A stretch of DNA of 64,000 bases from Uloborus plumipes (lineage: Eukaryota; Arthropoda; Arachnida; Araneae; Uloboridae): contig JAXGGA010001674.1 in the NCBI GenBank assembly GCA_038373865.1, positions 1 through 64,000 on the forward strand. Direction: 5' to 3'. Numbering within the stretch: the stretch's first letter is position 1; every line of letters begins with the position of its first letter. Positions 22,193-33,716 of the stretch are shown here, piece by piece. The notes below the pieces were generated by a model. It saw nothing but the letters and a program-made list of their open reading frames with translations. It did not search any database and was not told the DNA's origin. Position numbers and translations under genes: made by a program.

Positions 22193-22420
22193 TTTACTAA
22201 TTAAAAATTTTAAGTTAAAACAATTTACAGATCGTGAACCTCCGAATATGTATGAAAAAATATATCTCTCTTATAAATCAGATTTTAATTTAGTAACATG
22301 GGAATTAAGTTCTTCATTAAAAATTTTAATAAGTACTCATGAGTTTGTGTAGTTATACTTTTAACAGTAGTAAAACTTTCTACAAAGATTGCAAATGAGA
22401 GTTTAAAATTTTGCGCAGTA

Positions 22421-23743
22421 GGGGAGACTGGGTACGGTTGTGACAATTTTCATTTGCTCCCCCATAGATCCCTTAGCAATGAATGTTAGCTGGTTTAAAG
22501 TTGTTTTTATGTTAAAGTGTTTATTTGTCTGCTTATAAACACTAAAATTTTCCCCCTAAGTACAATAGTTAACTCACAGGACCAAATTAAACAAAAAAGG
22601 AAAAAATGTCACAACCGACCCCACCCCAGGGACGGTTGTGACAGTGCTTGGGGTCGGTTGTGACAAGTTCAAAAATACAGCAAAACAGTCTAGATCACTT
22701 TTAATTTCAAGTAATATTAAACGTAATTCAACATAACCTTCATCTGGGAAAGTTTAACATTTAACAATGTGTCTCGTTCAGTTGAAGTAGCCTTATACCA
22801 AGTCTTACAAAAATATCAGGTTTTCGGAATTTCGTAACGTCTGTTTTGGCAACATTATGCACATCCTGTGGGTCATAACCGTGTCTGTTCATAACAATTC
22901 TCAAGTATCCAAGAAAGATTCCACATTTATTTGTTTTATTGAAGCTTGTTACTCTTGAAAGGCTAGTTGCATGAGCTATACGAACAGACGTGAAACATTT
23001 CTATTCATAAATGAACGGAACCATTTCTCAGTAGCCATTTTACTCTCATATCTGCTTTCAGCGTATATGTAAGCTCAAAAGCACTTTATTATGAGCAATA
23101 TAACCTATGCACACGTTGTTTTCATTGTGACAGCTCCGGCCGGCTCCATCGCGTTTACGAATGAATGTTTCGTAGCAAAGACTTACGATTAACGTTGCAT
23201 TTCCAAAGCTGTCCGAAAGAAAAAAAGTTTCACTTCTTTATAAGCTTCTTTATATTTCATTAGGTCACACTGCCCTATTTCTGTCTTCTCCAAGCGTATT
23301 ATGGGCATCAAATATGATAAAAACATGTTTTACTCGTGTCACAACCGTCCCCACGCAATTTGTCACAACCGACCCCAATCCACTACTTTTGAAAACAGCA
23401 ATCGCCATGGCAATACAAAATAGCCTACATAAAAAGTAATCACTGCTATTTCACTATTAAGGTTCACTACTAACGGGGAGAAAACTTTCATTTCTCTATC
23501 TGTACCCATTCAACAGGAATTACTAAAAGACATCGAACAAAAAAACTTACTTTTGACTGTTAAAAAGTAACCGACCCCTCTGCTAGCGTTAATGTCGCTC
23601 GATGGCTACCGCAATGCTTTGACACACATTCAGACAAACATGCTGATACTCTCTCTCTTTGCTTCAACCAGGTATTAATTATGGTTTAGCTAATATGACG
23701 ACTGTCACAACCGCCCCGCGTCACAACCGTCCCCAGTCTCCCC
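22421..23743. mobile_element. TA-flanked TIR element made of 'GGTTGTGAC' words
   Basis: The ends are GGGGAGACTGGGTACGGTTG and the inverse of GGGGAGACTGGGGACGGTTG, flanked by TA (22419-22420 and 23744-23745). The word GTCACAACC or its complement occurs at least eight times (about 22433, 22608, 22624, 22652, 23338, 23362, 23704 and 23720), often as GG(G/A)GTCGGTTGTGAC. The 1323 bp carry no recognised transposase. The terminal GGGGAGA(C/G)TGG is shared with the 774-2456 element, suggesting related transposition machinery acting on elements with different subterminal words. Confidence 0.82.
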
Positions 23744-24181
23744 TAATTGACTTCAATGCAGTAAATGACAGAAATAATAAAATAACTATGTTGATAAAAT
23801 CATTTAAAAATATATTAAAGTACTTAATAATATCACACAAATATAAAACAGTTTTTGTACCCATAAAATACATAGATAGACTTGCCAGACGTCAAAAAAG
23901 GTTAAAAAGGGACAATATTCAAGGTAACTCAACCTTGGCTAGTTTTTAGAGTGTTTTACTGGATAGTTTATTCTGAAAGCTAGTAATAAATCATTTCTAT
24001 TTATGAACTTAAACCACTTAAAAATAAGTCTAGCATATAAACATAGAAATTTAAAAAATTTTTTTTTAACTGCCAATATTTAAAGTTTTTTTTTTTTTTG
24101 TTCCAATCTTGTGAAAATATTAAGCTGATCCGATAATAAAATAGCATGTTAATGTTAAAAATGACAAAGTATTTTTCTTAA

Positions 24182-25102
24182 CCCTGCTACTGTGTTCGGG
24201 TCCTTTTCGACCCAAAACAGATTTCATTTGCTTATAAATTTTCGAGTAACGTTGGTATAACGTTTTAACTTCATGAATGTGTTCATTTTCATGTTATATT
24301 ACACACATATTTTTTTTTGTTTTGATTGAAGTATAACCCTACTTGTCAAAAAAAAGTTTACTAATACTGTGTTCGGGTCCTTTTGGACCCATATGATTAA
24401 AAAGCATGTATCAGAGAAACAAAATAATTTTATGCTTGTTTATTTTATTCATAATTTATGAAACAATAAATAAAACATTTGTTCATTGTTTTTGTACGTT
24501 TTTTAAATATTTTTTAATGGTTATCTTCTGTTTTTCTTTCATTCATTTTTTTTCTTCTTTTTTTTTCTTTCTGAATACCATTTCTTCCTTTCTATGAATT
24601 GAAATCAGTACCAGTGAAAATGTTTCAAGGTTAACTTTCATAGAACTGCAAACTCTGCAATTATGCCTATCTGAGGGGAATTCCCTTTTACCCCCTCTCT
24701 CCGCCGCTTCCCCCGCGCATATGATTCTGTACATAAATCTGTACATCTCATACAAATGTTGTACTGTTCGTATTTCCATTTTTAACACTTCTTTTTAAGC
24801 TTAAAAATTTCTAGTAAATTTCTTAAAGTGACAGCTTACATAATTTTGTTAGTTTTCTTTAGTACGAAAACTGGAATTGCTATAATATTTAAATTTTATT
24901 TATGTGTTTTCTCGGATTAAATATGTAAAATAAAATACAAAAATTGAGTGATTTATGTTTGGAAGTTTCTAATAAAATCAAATATAACAATTAAACTCGA
25001 AAAAATATAAAAAAAGCGGTGTTAGGGAATAAATTACATATGTTGGGTCCATTTGGACCCGAACACAGTATACGTATGTTCGGGACGAACACAGCAGCAG
25101 GG
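24182..25102. mobile_element. piggyBac-type MITE
   Basis: Flanked by TTAA on both sides (24178-24181 and 25103-25106). Ends are CCCTGCTACTGTGTTCGGGT and the inverse of CCCTGCTGCTGTGTTCG. TTAA duplication with CCC...GGG ends is diagnostic of piggyBac. CTGTGTTCGGGTCC recurs internally near both ends (about 24191, 24367 and inverted near 25048-25070). No transposase in 921 bp. Confidence 0.88.
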
Positions 25103-25106
25103 TTAA

Positions 25107-25658
25107 CTACAGTTATTTATTTTTCACTTTTTTGGTCATCTAATTCAAAGTCAACCGTTACCAGGACGTTAAGTAAACTGGTCGCGACACTTTTATGTTT
25201 TTCTAATTTGAACTAAATACAGTCTATAATTTTTTTTTTGATACTTTTTTATTTCTTCCCGTAATTAGTGGTAAATTTTGTTTACCGACTATTACTTTTG
25301 GCGCAACACTAATTATAAGCACAATATGAGGAGCAGCCGGGAAAAAGATACTACAGTCGTTCCCGCCAAAACACGATTTTGAAATAGAACTACCCGTTAA
25401 AAATATCCTTAAATAAATTTTACGGACGAGAGAAAGAATGTAATCATTACAATGTATGTGATATTAAAATAAGCAATTAATTACAGTCAACTTACCTTAA
25501 ATACTTTAAGAATCCAATTGAAACTAACTTCATATGACCTGCCTGATTCCATGGCGGAACGATAACTCTCGTTATACGTTATGATACGAGATGTGTCGCT
25601 GAGCATGCGCGAGCTGCAGCGTGGCTGCAGTCACCGTTAAGAGTGCCGTTCGTACACG
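25107..25658. other. Unassigned DNA between two MITEs
   Basis: No coding signature or repeat end was recognised between the piggyBac-type and Harbinger-type MITEs. Confidence 0.4.
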
Positions 25659-25661
25659 TAA

Positions 25662-26263
25662 AGGCCATATCACACGAGAGAAAATTAAAAGCAATCATAT
25701 CTGTATCGTCAACCGTAAGCGGAAATTCTTCGGCAGGAGATTGCCTATAGGGTTGCTAGGGGTTGCGCATGCGGTTGCTCGCTTTTCTCTTGGGGGAGGG
25801 CTCTATTTTCTGATCTTTATCCTTCTGCGTATCCTCATACGAAAATCTTTTTAACGTTCGCAACGCTTGTACGCTGGCGAGTGCAGGTTCCATAAATGAT
25901 CTTTCATTCGCACTTCGTTGATTAAAAATTCTGTAATTTCAGAGCTCCACTCTACATCAACATTCACCGCCATGGTCGCCATCTTTACGAATGTTTCACG
26001 CCACTTCGTAGAGAAGGGGCTGCTGACGTCACAAAATTTCAGCTCCCTGATTGGTTCTTCCGTAAGTTGCCTAAAATTAGAAGCAATTTTTTCCCAGGGC
26101 AGAGTAAAAATTGCCTCTATTAGGAGCAACTACCATTTCCTTTTCACACGAGGGTTTTGGAGCAATTGTTGGTGGAAACAGGTGGAAAAACAGGTTCCAG
26201 ATAGAGTTGACGATTGCTCTTACGGTTACGCTCGCCTGTAATTTCTATCGTGTGATATGGCCT
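25662..26263. mobile_element. PIF/Harbinger MITE retaining a gene start
   Basis: Ends are AGGCCATATCACACGAGAG and the inverse of AGGCCATATCACACGATAG, flanked by the 3-bp duplication TAA (25659-25661 and 26264-26266). TWA duplication and GGCC ends fit PIF/Harbinger. At 602 bp it is an internal-deletion derivative, because it still holds the first codons of a MADF gene on the minus strand. Confidence 0.87.
25851..25982 (-). pseudogene. MADF-domain protein, N-terminal fragment (Harbinger accessory gene)
   Basis: The minus-strand frame from the ATG at 25982 reads EWSSEITEFLINEVRMKDHL then WNLHSPAYKRCER. This is the first half of a MADF/Myb-like DNA-binding domain (family pattern: LI..V...P.LW......Y). 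Autonomous Harbingers encode such a protein next to the transposase. The frame stops after 43 residues where the domain should continue, so it is a relic. Two in-frame ATGs (25982 and 25973) are possible starts. The frame is open further upstream, but that part has no domain. Confidence 0.7.
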
Positions 26264-26266
26264 TAA

Positions 26267-26897
26267 GGAACATTCTAACACCCTTCGAAAGGCCAATTGG
26301 AACCAAAAGAGAATTTCAAATTCGCATTGGCACCCCTCAGTACCGCGTTGTCACCTCTGATAGCCAAATGGCTTTCCCGTGGCACTCCTAATTCTAACAG
26401 TGTAGGCTGTAGGCAACTTTCTATTATATCTATCTTCACATTGGTAGGTAAAATATTTTAGTACATCACTGAGAGGTTTGCAAATATGGTACGATTTCGC
26501 ATCGAAAAAGTGATGATAAAAGCTACGTTATAAGCACTATACCCCTGCTAGCGCCGGATCGATGGGGAGCATGTCGATGCTCTTTCCCAGGTTCACAATT
26601 ACGTGAAGGGGCAGTAAATTCGTCTTACTTCTCCATTTTTTCCTGTTGAAATTTGATACAAAAAGTCGAAGAAAGATGTGCAAGGGTAGCAGTTTCAACA
26701 ATTATTTGGTTCAGAAAAATAACCAGGCACTGTTGAAAGTAAAGTATGTGGCAAAGAGAAGGTGCAGAAGGAGAATTAGGACTCTCCTATCGAGAAATGT
26801 AAAGCAATTTTTCCAAATTTTCGTAGTAATGAAAGGGGTTGAAGTTTCTACTAGAAAACTTTTTCATGACTAAAGTCAATTTCAAGTTATCTTCAGC
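26267..26897. other. Unassigned DNA
   Basis: The open frame at 26646-26873 (basic, 75 codons) has no family signature. Nothing else is recognised. Confidence 0.35.
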
Positions 26898-27073
26898 CAG
26901 GGCCGTCATTTAGGGTGGGGGTCAGGGGGGGTCAATTGCGTCCCTGACTTTGGGAAATGAATGTATTGGCATATAAGTGGGCGTGGTTTTTGCCACTTTT
27001 TGGTAAATTTTACATCGTGTATGCACCCTTTGCTACACAACACCCCCTGGAAAAATTCGAAACGACGTCCCTG
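26898..27073. mobile_element. 176-bp hAT MITE, copy 1
   Basis: Ends CAGGGCCGTCATTTAG and, inverted, CAGGGACGTCGTTTCG. The flanks are a perfect 8-bp duplication TCTTCAGC (26890-26897 and 27074-27081). A second copy is at 29545-29717. Shared interior includes ATAAGTGGGCGTGGTTTTTG-like sequence. Non-coding. Confidence 0.9.
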
Positions 27074-27129
27074 TCTTCAGCTATATTAGGGGATCGAATG
27101 CTCCTTCTGGAAATAAGCTAAAATAAAAG

Positions 27130-28260
27130 TTTTTAATAAAATGCAATTTTAGGCTACCTTTAATGACGTTAAAAGAATGCTCTCTTCGCAAGTTTTTTCT
27201 TGTTGATATTTGGAAAACACAACTCAAAGCTATCTCTGATGACACTATTACAGGAACAGTTTTGTTGATCTACTTTGAACATTTTTCAAAATTAAAGTCT
27301 AAAACGTAACTTTAGACGATTTTTGACGACATAAGGGGTTAGTCGGCTCTTCCCTGTAAATTTTCCGCCTTTAAAAACGCAGTTTTAGACTTTCTTTGGT
27401 GTCGTTGAGAAAACGGGAAAGTTCGGAGATTACGTTGGTAATTTGTCGACATTGAAGTTTGAGAAACACAATTTTAGGCTATATTTGACATCGTTCAGGA
27501 AATGAGAAGTTTGAAGCCTCTCTAAGAAAATTTTTCAAAGTTAAAGTCTTAAAAGCGCAATTTGGTGACGTTTAGGATATCCCTTGGTTTGGGAAGTTTC
27601 CTTTCAATGAAAAAATTCACGGCCTCTATCTGGAAATTTTTTAAATTGAAGTTTGAAAAATTAAATTGTAAGCTTTCTTTACAGACGTAAGAGTGCACGG
27701 GGGACGTGCGGGGGGGGGCGGGAATTTTAGAATTTGAAGTTCTAGAAACGCAATTTTCGGCAATGAAGACGTTTAGTGAAAAGGGGATTTTCGGATTTTA
27801 GATATTAAAGATACAATTTAGACTGTCTTCAGTAGTAATTTTATGAAAAGAGTGAAGATTCGGGAAGTTCGGTGGTTCACTCCCTTTTTTTTTTTTTTTT
27901 GAAACCAAAGTTCAAAAAACGCATTTTTGGCATCCTTTGACAAACTAGGAGGGTTAGGGTTCAGTACCATATTCATTTTTTTTATGTTGAAGTTTTGAAA
28001 TCACGATCTTAGGTTACATTTTGAGGATGTGATTGTCGCCTTCTGTGAAAATTGATGGTGAGAGGATTTGTTTGGGCGCTTTCTCTGAAAATATTCAACA
28101 AAGAGACCCTAGAAACGCAATTTGAGGCTCTTTTTCTGGTAATGTTAGAGCGTCAGGAGTTTTTCTTCCTTCTTAAATCAAATTTTAATCGTCAGACATT
28201 AGAAAGGAAAGATAGTGGAGGGTTCCATTACAAAGTTGTTTTAAATGTAAACACCAAAAG
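27130..28260 (+). repeat. Highly degenerate tandem array, ~85-bp spacing
   Basis: A motif close to AAACGCAATTTTAGGCT, followed by TTTGATGACGTT-like sequence, recurs about a dozen times (about 27140, 27213, 27300, 27372, 27463, 27548, 27660, 27745, 27810, 27918, 27998, 28107), spaced roughly 65-115 bp apart. Units differ strongly, so this is an ancient array. The frame at 28052-28294 runs through the last units and is not a gene. Confidence 0.6.
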
Positions 28261-28299
28261 TAGTTCAATTGTACTCTATGTTTGCTCAAGTTAGGAAAG

Positions 28300-29536
28300 A
28301 AAAAGTAAGTAAATTGGTAAAACAGGTTTTTTAAAAAAAATCAAATATCAAAATAATTGAACCAACTCGTTCCTGGTAGCTAGTATTTCAAAAATTGTGA
28401 AAATAGCCAGCTAGTTTCTAATGGTAGATTTTTTCTGCTATCAGGCGAAGGTATGTAAGGTAGAAGTAATCGATTGAACTGGCTTTACGATTTTAAGAAA
28501 AGTGTAGGAATTGTACGTAAAAATAAAAACAATATTCCCGGAGTCCGCTTGTTTTTACTTTTTTTTCTACTGTGACTGTTTTGCCTCTAAATGATTGTGA
28601 CTCCGGCTCCTCAGCCCTGGAATGTAAGTTCATAAACTATTTTTAACCAAATTTCGTTTTTCTATCCAAATGCCTTGATTGCAGAATGAGACTATTTCCG
28701 CTAAGCCTTTCCATACCATTGCAAATTCCAGTTTAATCTATTGTAAGTTTCGACAAAATGAGAAAAAATGTAACACTCCTACCTACCAATTATACACCAC
28801 TAAATAATAGTGTATAATTTATTTAAAGATGGCATAAACTAAAATCCCACTCATTTCTTTTGGAAATGTGATCTTGAAAATTTCATTAATTTTAATTTTA
28901 CCTAGAGTAAGAGAGAGAGAGAGATAGAGTTTTAACTATGGAAGATATAGCCCTTTTATTCCCATAACTCCCCATAGGTCTTCCACTAATACTGTATTTA
29001 TTTAATAAAGTACAGCCGAAAGATAAATTAATAAAATTGTAGCAACATTAAAAATCTCAGAAACGTCAATTTTATTTAATTGAAAATTCAGACCTGATAG
29101 AATGGGCTAAAACCCATTTAACCTTTCCTACATCTCTTCCACTGACATCGTATATGGGAGTCTCTCTGTAAACTCGGACCGAGTAATTTAAAAATAATAA
29201 AGTGGAATAAAGTAACTATCTCTTAGTTCAAGCAAAGCATTAATACTTTGTAGCCCAATTGTATTTGGAGCGATAACAGTTTAATATTTCTTTCTAGAAA
29301 TACCTAAGTCCTAAGAACACAGCCTTTGCCGCCTCTAACAGGATCCCCCGGTGGTCAGCTATAAAATTTAAAATATATTTCGATTAATGTGATGATGCAA
29401 TCGCAAAAACTACTTTTTTAGATGCTCAATGGGGGGGGGGGGGGGCGCAAAGATACTCGAATTTTATAAAAGGTTGATTTCAGAAAAACACAAAGTCACT
29501 TCACGAATTTTTACAGGTCAACGGAAAATTTTTTTG
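28300..29536. other. Unassigned AT-rich DNA
   Basis: No gene recognised. It contains a short (AG)n run at about 28910-28927 and a long G run at about 29428-29445. Confidence 0.4.
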
Positions 29537-29544
29537 GGAAAAAG

Positions 29545-29717
29545 GAGGCCCGTCATTTAGAGGAGCAGGGGGGGGTCAATACACTCCCCCTGACTTTGTG
29601 AAATTAATGCATTTACATATAAATGGGCGTGGTTTTTCATGTTTTCCGATGAAATTGCATTGTGTTTGGACCCTTTGCCCCCCCCCCCCCCTGGAAAAAC
29701 TTGAAATGACGGCCCTG
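29545..29717. mobile_element. 173-bp hAT MITE, copy 2
   Basis: Second copy of the 26898 MITE, ends GAGGCCCGTCATTTAG and inverted CAGGGCCGTCATTTC, flanked by a perfect 8-bp duplication GGAAAAAG (29537-29544 and 29718-29725). It contains a C14 run at about 29681. Open frames on both strands here are shadows of the MITE. Confidence 0.9.
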
Positions 29718-29725
29718 GGAAAAAG

Positions 29726-30600
29726 CAAAAAGTGTTTTGTGAAATCTTTAGAATTCCCCATAAAAATTTTAGCAGAATCAAAAATAGTGTATATCCGTAC
29801 ACCCGATTTCTTCCCGGTTCTTATAAAAACTGCCTTTTAAGTCCTAATATATCAGCACAGCATCTGAATGTAAACAAAAAATAACTATTAGAATTTTATT
29901 TGTTGGATACGGAAAATAATCACGAAAATGATACTTAGTTTGAAAACAATGCTCGAAATAAAGTCAACAGAACTTTTAAAATTGTGTAATGAAAATGGAA
30001 AAGGCTGAAAGTGCCACAAAGTAAACTTTTCAGTATTCAATAAAAACTTCCGAAAACTTTACTTTATCCTTTAAAAATGTGTAAAATTCATTAAAAATAG
30101 TAATATATTTAAGAGAAATCCACACACATAGTGAAGTATCCATTTATATAGATGATGTGGACTATCCAAATCGAAGTTTCTTCTGCCTCCTAACAACCGT
30201 TTTTCCGCACTTATTTTTTCCGGAAGAGTCGATTTGCCGAAGGAGATTGGGTCTCAATCATTTCCGTTAATCGAAATGCTACTGCAGGTTCAGGTGTAGT
30301 AAAATAAGTCAGTTACAAAAAAAAAAATTTAAAAGTCCAAATATTTTCTTTCTGAATTGAAAGTTTTATGTATTGACAAGGGAATCTGATTTATATGCTA
30401 AATAAGCTGTAACTTCTACCTAAAAATTAGATATTAGCAATTGATGATTTTCGTAATGGAAGCTTGACTGTGTTCATCGAAAAAATGTTTGATTTAATTT
30501 TATCAGGTTTTGCTTGGCTTTTCATCGAACTCCTCGTAAACTCATCCCGTAACGCACGATGATATCGTTTCGATCAGTATCCGAGAACCTTTTTCGATTA
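29726..30600. other. Unassigned AT-rich DNA
   Basis: No coding region or element end recognised. Confidence 0.35.
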
Positions 30601-30603
30601 GCT

Positions 30604-30840
30604 ACTTCTCATCGAAAAACTATATCCTTCGATCAAATTTTCTGATGAAAACTAGCCGAGCTACATTCCATCGGAAAACGATATCCTTCTAATCAAATTT
30701 CCCGATGAAAGTATGCCGCGCTAATTATCATCGGAAAACTTTATTCTTCCAAACAAATTTCCCAATGAAAATATGCCGAGTTACATCTTATCGGACAAAG
30801 AGGTCGTAACGATCAAATTCTAAAATGAAAATTTTGCCAA
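30604..30840 (+). repeat. ~60-bp tandem repeat, four units
   Basis: Units begin around CATCGGAAAACTATATCCTT (about 30610, 30669, 30729, 30789), followed by ATCAAATTTCCCGATGAAAA-like sequence. CATCGG/CCGATG words are also abundant at 31140-31200 and 32845-32910 on either side of the Tc1 copy, so the array may belong to a larger element split by that insertion. Confidence 0.7.
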
Positions 30841-31392
30841 TCTCAAATTTTTCGGAAATATGTGTGAAGCACTTATTCCCACACTTTTATTGAACAGGTG
30901 AGGTACAGGTGGGTAGCGAACAAGATTGCTAAAATGTGTTCGCTTTCGGTCTGCCATAGCTCGCGATTTTTATTTCTCGTTTTTTTCGACCGTAGCATTT
31001 TACAGTAAAATAGATTTTTACGAGAAAATTATTGACAACGGGGATCCCAGTAAGCTTTTTACCGCAAAATATAAGGACATCTTTTGTCGTGTCCACTTCT
31101 GATCGTTTTTTGCGCCAAATATCATCGTATAGGTTGTAAAACTCATCGGATACCGATGATCGGATTCTACTAGTGCCGATGAGACATATGCCCGATGAGA
31201 ATTCATTGTAATTCGTTAATCAGCCTGTTAAGAACAACTCAACTCAAGAGCCTGCAACGGTTGCCATAGCAACAATATTCTATTCTTTGTCAGATTTTTG
31301 TTTAAATTGGAAAAGAGCTGGTCGCCATGTTTCTGTGTGAGTTTAGAGTTTAAATAAAGCTTTTTTAATGAGAAATGGTCCGTCGAATACTA

Positions 31393-32821
31393 CACTGGCG
31401 GAAAAAAAAATCCCAACACCAAGAAAAAATTGCCGTAGAGTAATGAAATTTGGGTAATGCAATTGTCTAGTTAACATGTTTAATTGATTGAATGTACAAG
31501 ATCACTGGCTAATTTGAGCTCAAGAAAATGCTGCGCAAATGTGAAATTATGTTAATTTAATAGAGGGTGTAACCTCCAGAATTTTGAAGGCAAACCTGCA
31601 AGCGTGCATGCATTATGTCATACAGGTGCCGAATGTCACTTTGTGGTATGGAGTTCCATGCTTGTTGCACTTGCTGTGTCAATACTAGGACCGTCATTGC
31701 TGACTGTGGATGATGCTCGAGGTGCCGTCCCATGATATCCCATACGTTATCAATTGGAGACAGACCTGGTGATTTTGCAGGTCATGGTAACATGTCAGCA
31801 CTCTGTAGAGCACATTGCGTTACAGCAGCGATGTGAGGGCGAGCGTTACCCGGTTGGAAAACGTCCCTTTGAATGCTACTCATGAAGGGCTGTACTACTG
31901 GCTAAATTAACAGACTGACGGCAAATTTTCAGTCAGTGAGTTTGGGATAACCACAAGAATGCCCCTGCTGTCGTAGAAAATTACTCCAGAGACCATAACT
32001 CCAGGTGTGAGTCCCGTGTGTCTAGGCCGTAGACCGCTTGGATGCAGGCGGTCCCCTGGCATCCTTCTGACCAATATACAGCCACCACTGGCACTAATTC
32101 AGAATCTGTTTTCATCAAAAATTACAACAGATCTCCACTCCGACCTTCAGTGAGCTCTGTCGTGGCACCACTGCCGTCGGAAAAGGCCATGGTTTGCAGT
32201 CAATGGAATACCGGCTACAGGCTGCCTGGCTCGGAGCTGTCCTTGAAGTAAACAGTTTCTTACCGTTCCTTGGGTCACGACGGTACCAATTGCAGCTCGA
32301 ATGTCAGCCGCAGATGCAGTACGATGCGCCACAGCCGTACGCAAGATTCGGCGATCTTCCTTCTCAGTCGTGCCACGTAACAGCTCGGAACTCGATCTTC
32401 TTGAGGTAGTACCATCCCTTGCCCATAGCTTCCAATAATCATGCATGGTGGAAACATTCCCACCCAAGTCTTTCTACAATATCGCGAAATGAAAATCCAC
32501 CTTCTCGTAGCCAATTTGTATGACCTCGTTTAAACTCGGTGAGTTGTTGATAATGGCTTCTTCGTCTTCTTAAAAGGTATTGCTGGCTAACATGAACGCA
32601 TTTCGTCCAATTTCACGGAAAAATAATACACACGAGCTTCACAACACGCTTTTAAAACAAGCCTTATTTGCATGTTCTGAGTGACGCCAGCTGCGCCACA
32701 CTTATGCGCGGAACACGAAATTTCAATCGATGTCATCTTTCAGTTGTATAAACACGCCTACCAAATTTCGTTTATCTAACACAAGTCTTTCTTGGTGTTG
32801 GGATTTTTTTTCCCGCCAGTG
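31393..32821 (-). mobile_element. Tc1-like element, complete but inactive
   Basis: Inverted ends CACTGGCGGAAAAAAAAATC and the complement, with CCCAACACCAAGAAA inside, flanked by TA (31391-31392 and 32822-32823). At 1429 bp it is a full-length Tc1-type element. The transposase lies on the minus strand and is broken. The CATCGG-rich sequence on both sides suggests it landed in an older repeat. Confidence 0.9.
31565..32590 (-). pseudogene. Tc1-like transposase, disrupted
   Basis: Minus-strand blocks in order: LREGGFSFRDIVERL (HTH), NVSTMHDYWKLWARDGTTSR, HRTASAADIRAAIGTVVTQG, VRNCLLQGQLRARQPVAGIP, and the first catalytic block FDENRF. Then comes the second catalytic block reading QPGNARPH (31848-31850 codes Gly where Asp is required) and SPGLSPIDNVWDIIG, where the final acidic residue is Asp instead of the Glu expected in this Tc1 lineage. 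A stop replaces a Trp shortly before that block and there are frameshifts. The overlapping plus-strand frames at 32042-32409 are shadows. Confidence 0.85.
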
Positions 32822-33289
32822 TATAATTGTTGATTGTGCGACAAACACGGTCGATGAGAATTTCATCGGGTTTTGATGAATAGCCTTTCATCTGCCGATG
32901 GGATTTTGCTGCTCTGAGCACCCTTAGTTTTTAACGTACTACATAGAGCACATTTTTAAGAAAAATGACTGATAATTTTGGAGAGAAGACAGCAATAAAT
33001 GCTTTAGGGTTGAGAAAACTTGTGCGAGGAGCACGTATGGTAGGTGCTTTTGTAAGCAAGGTAACCGGGGGTTTAGGGGTACTTACTGCATCGAAGATTT
33101 ATTCCGCATATTTGAAATGCATGAAAAAACATCGTCCACTAAATCGCAGCGCGGAAGAAAGTGTGCGCTGAATAATCGTGACAGATGCTCATTAAGGGCA
33201 ATTGTGACGAAAATAAGACCACAGCTGCAAAAGTTACTGCTGAAATGGATGCCGTGTTACCAAACCCTATGAGTACTAAAACAATTAGA

Positions 33290-33588
33290 GGTGCCGTAGT
33301 AGCCCGATCAGTAAGGCGTCGGACTCGTGACCAGAGATTCGGGTTCGATCCCAGCCGATCAAAGATCCAACGTCTTGAGTAATGGTGACTGGGGGACGTT
33401 TAAAATGTCGTGGTCACAAAGTCCACCAAGGAAAACGATACCTCTGGGGGTGCTGGGCCAAGGGTTTACTCGGCCCTTGGTTTTGTTCAAAAGAAATCAG
33501 AGCGGATAGGACCTGATGAATCAGGGTCCTATCCTGGTTAAACCACGAGTTGTGGTAAGTATGGGGGACCCTGTAGTGTGTATTTGTG
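33290..33588 (+). mobile_element. tRNA-derived SINE with 13-bp target duplication
   Basis: A 299-bp insert flanked by the perfect 13-bp duplication TAAAACAATTAGA (33277-33289 and 33589-33601), the mark of LINE-driven insertion. The head is tRNA-like: AGCCCGATCAGTAAGGCG (A-box region) and GGGTTCGATCCCAGCCG (B-box) within about 60 bp. The body follows with an internal palindrome around GGACCTGATGAATCAGGGTC. It interrupts a Tc1 transposase between adjacent codons. The small frames here are not genes. Confidence 0.9.
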
Positions 33589-33716
33589 TAAAACAATTAG
33601 AAGGGAGCTTCATAAACAGGGAATTGCTGGCCGTGCTGCAATTGAAAGGCCATTCATCAGTGATGCTAATACCCGTTACAGGAAAAAGTGGTGTTTAAGT
33701 CATAAAAACTAGACTA

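Noticed and set aside
27130..28260. CRISPR array
   Set aside because: Unit spacing and repeat sequence are irregular and the DNA is eukaryotic in character. It is a decayed tandem repeat.
31220..31380. 3' end of a host gene or LTR (AATAAAG before an A/T-rich stretch)
   Set aside because: No coding sequence upstream and no second LTR. A single AATAAA is expected often in AT-rich DNA.
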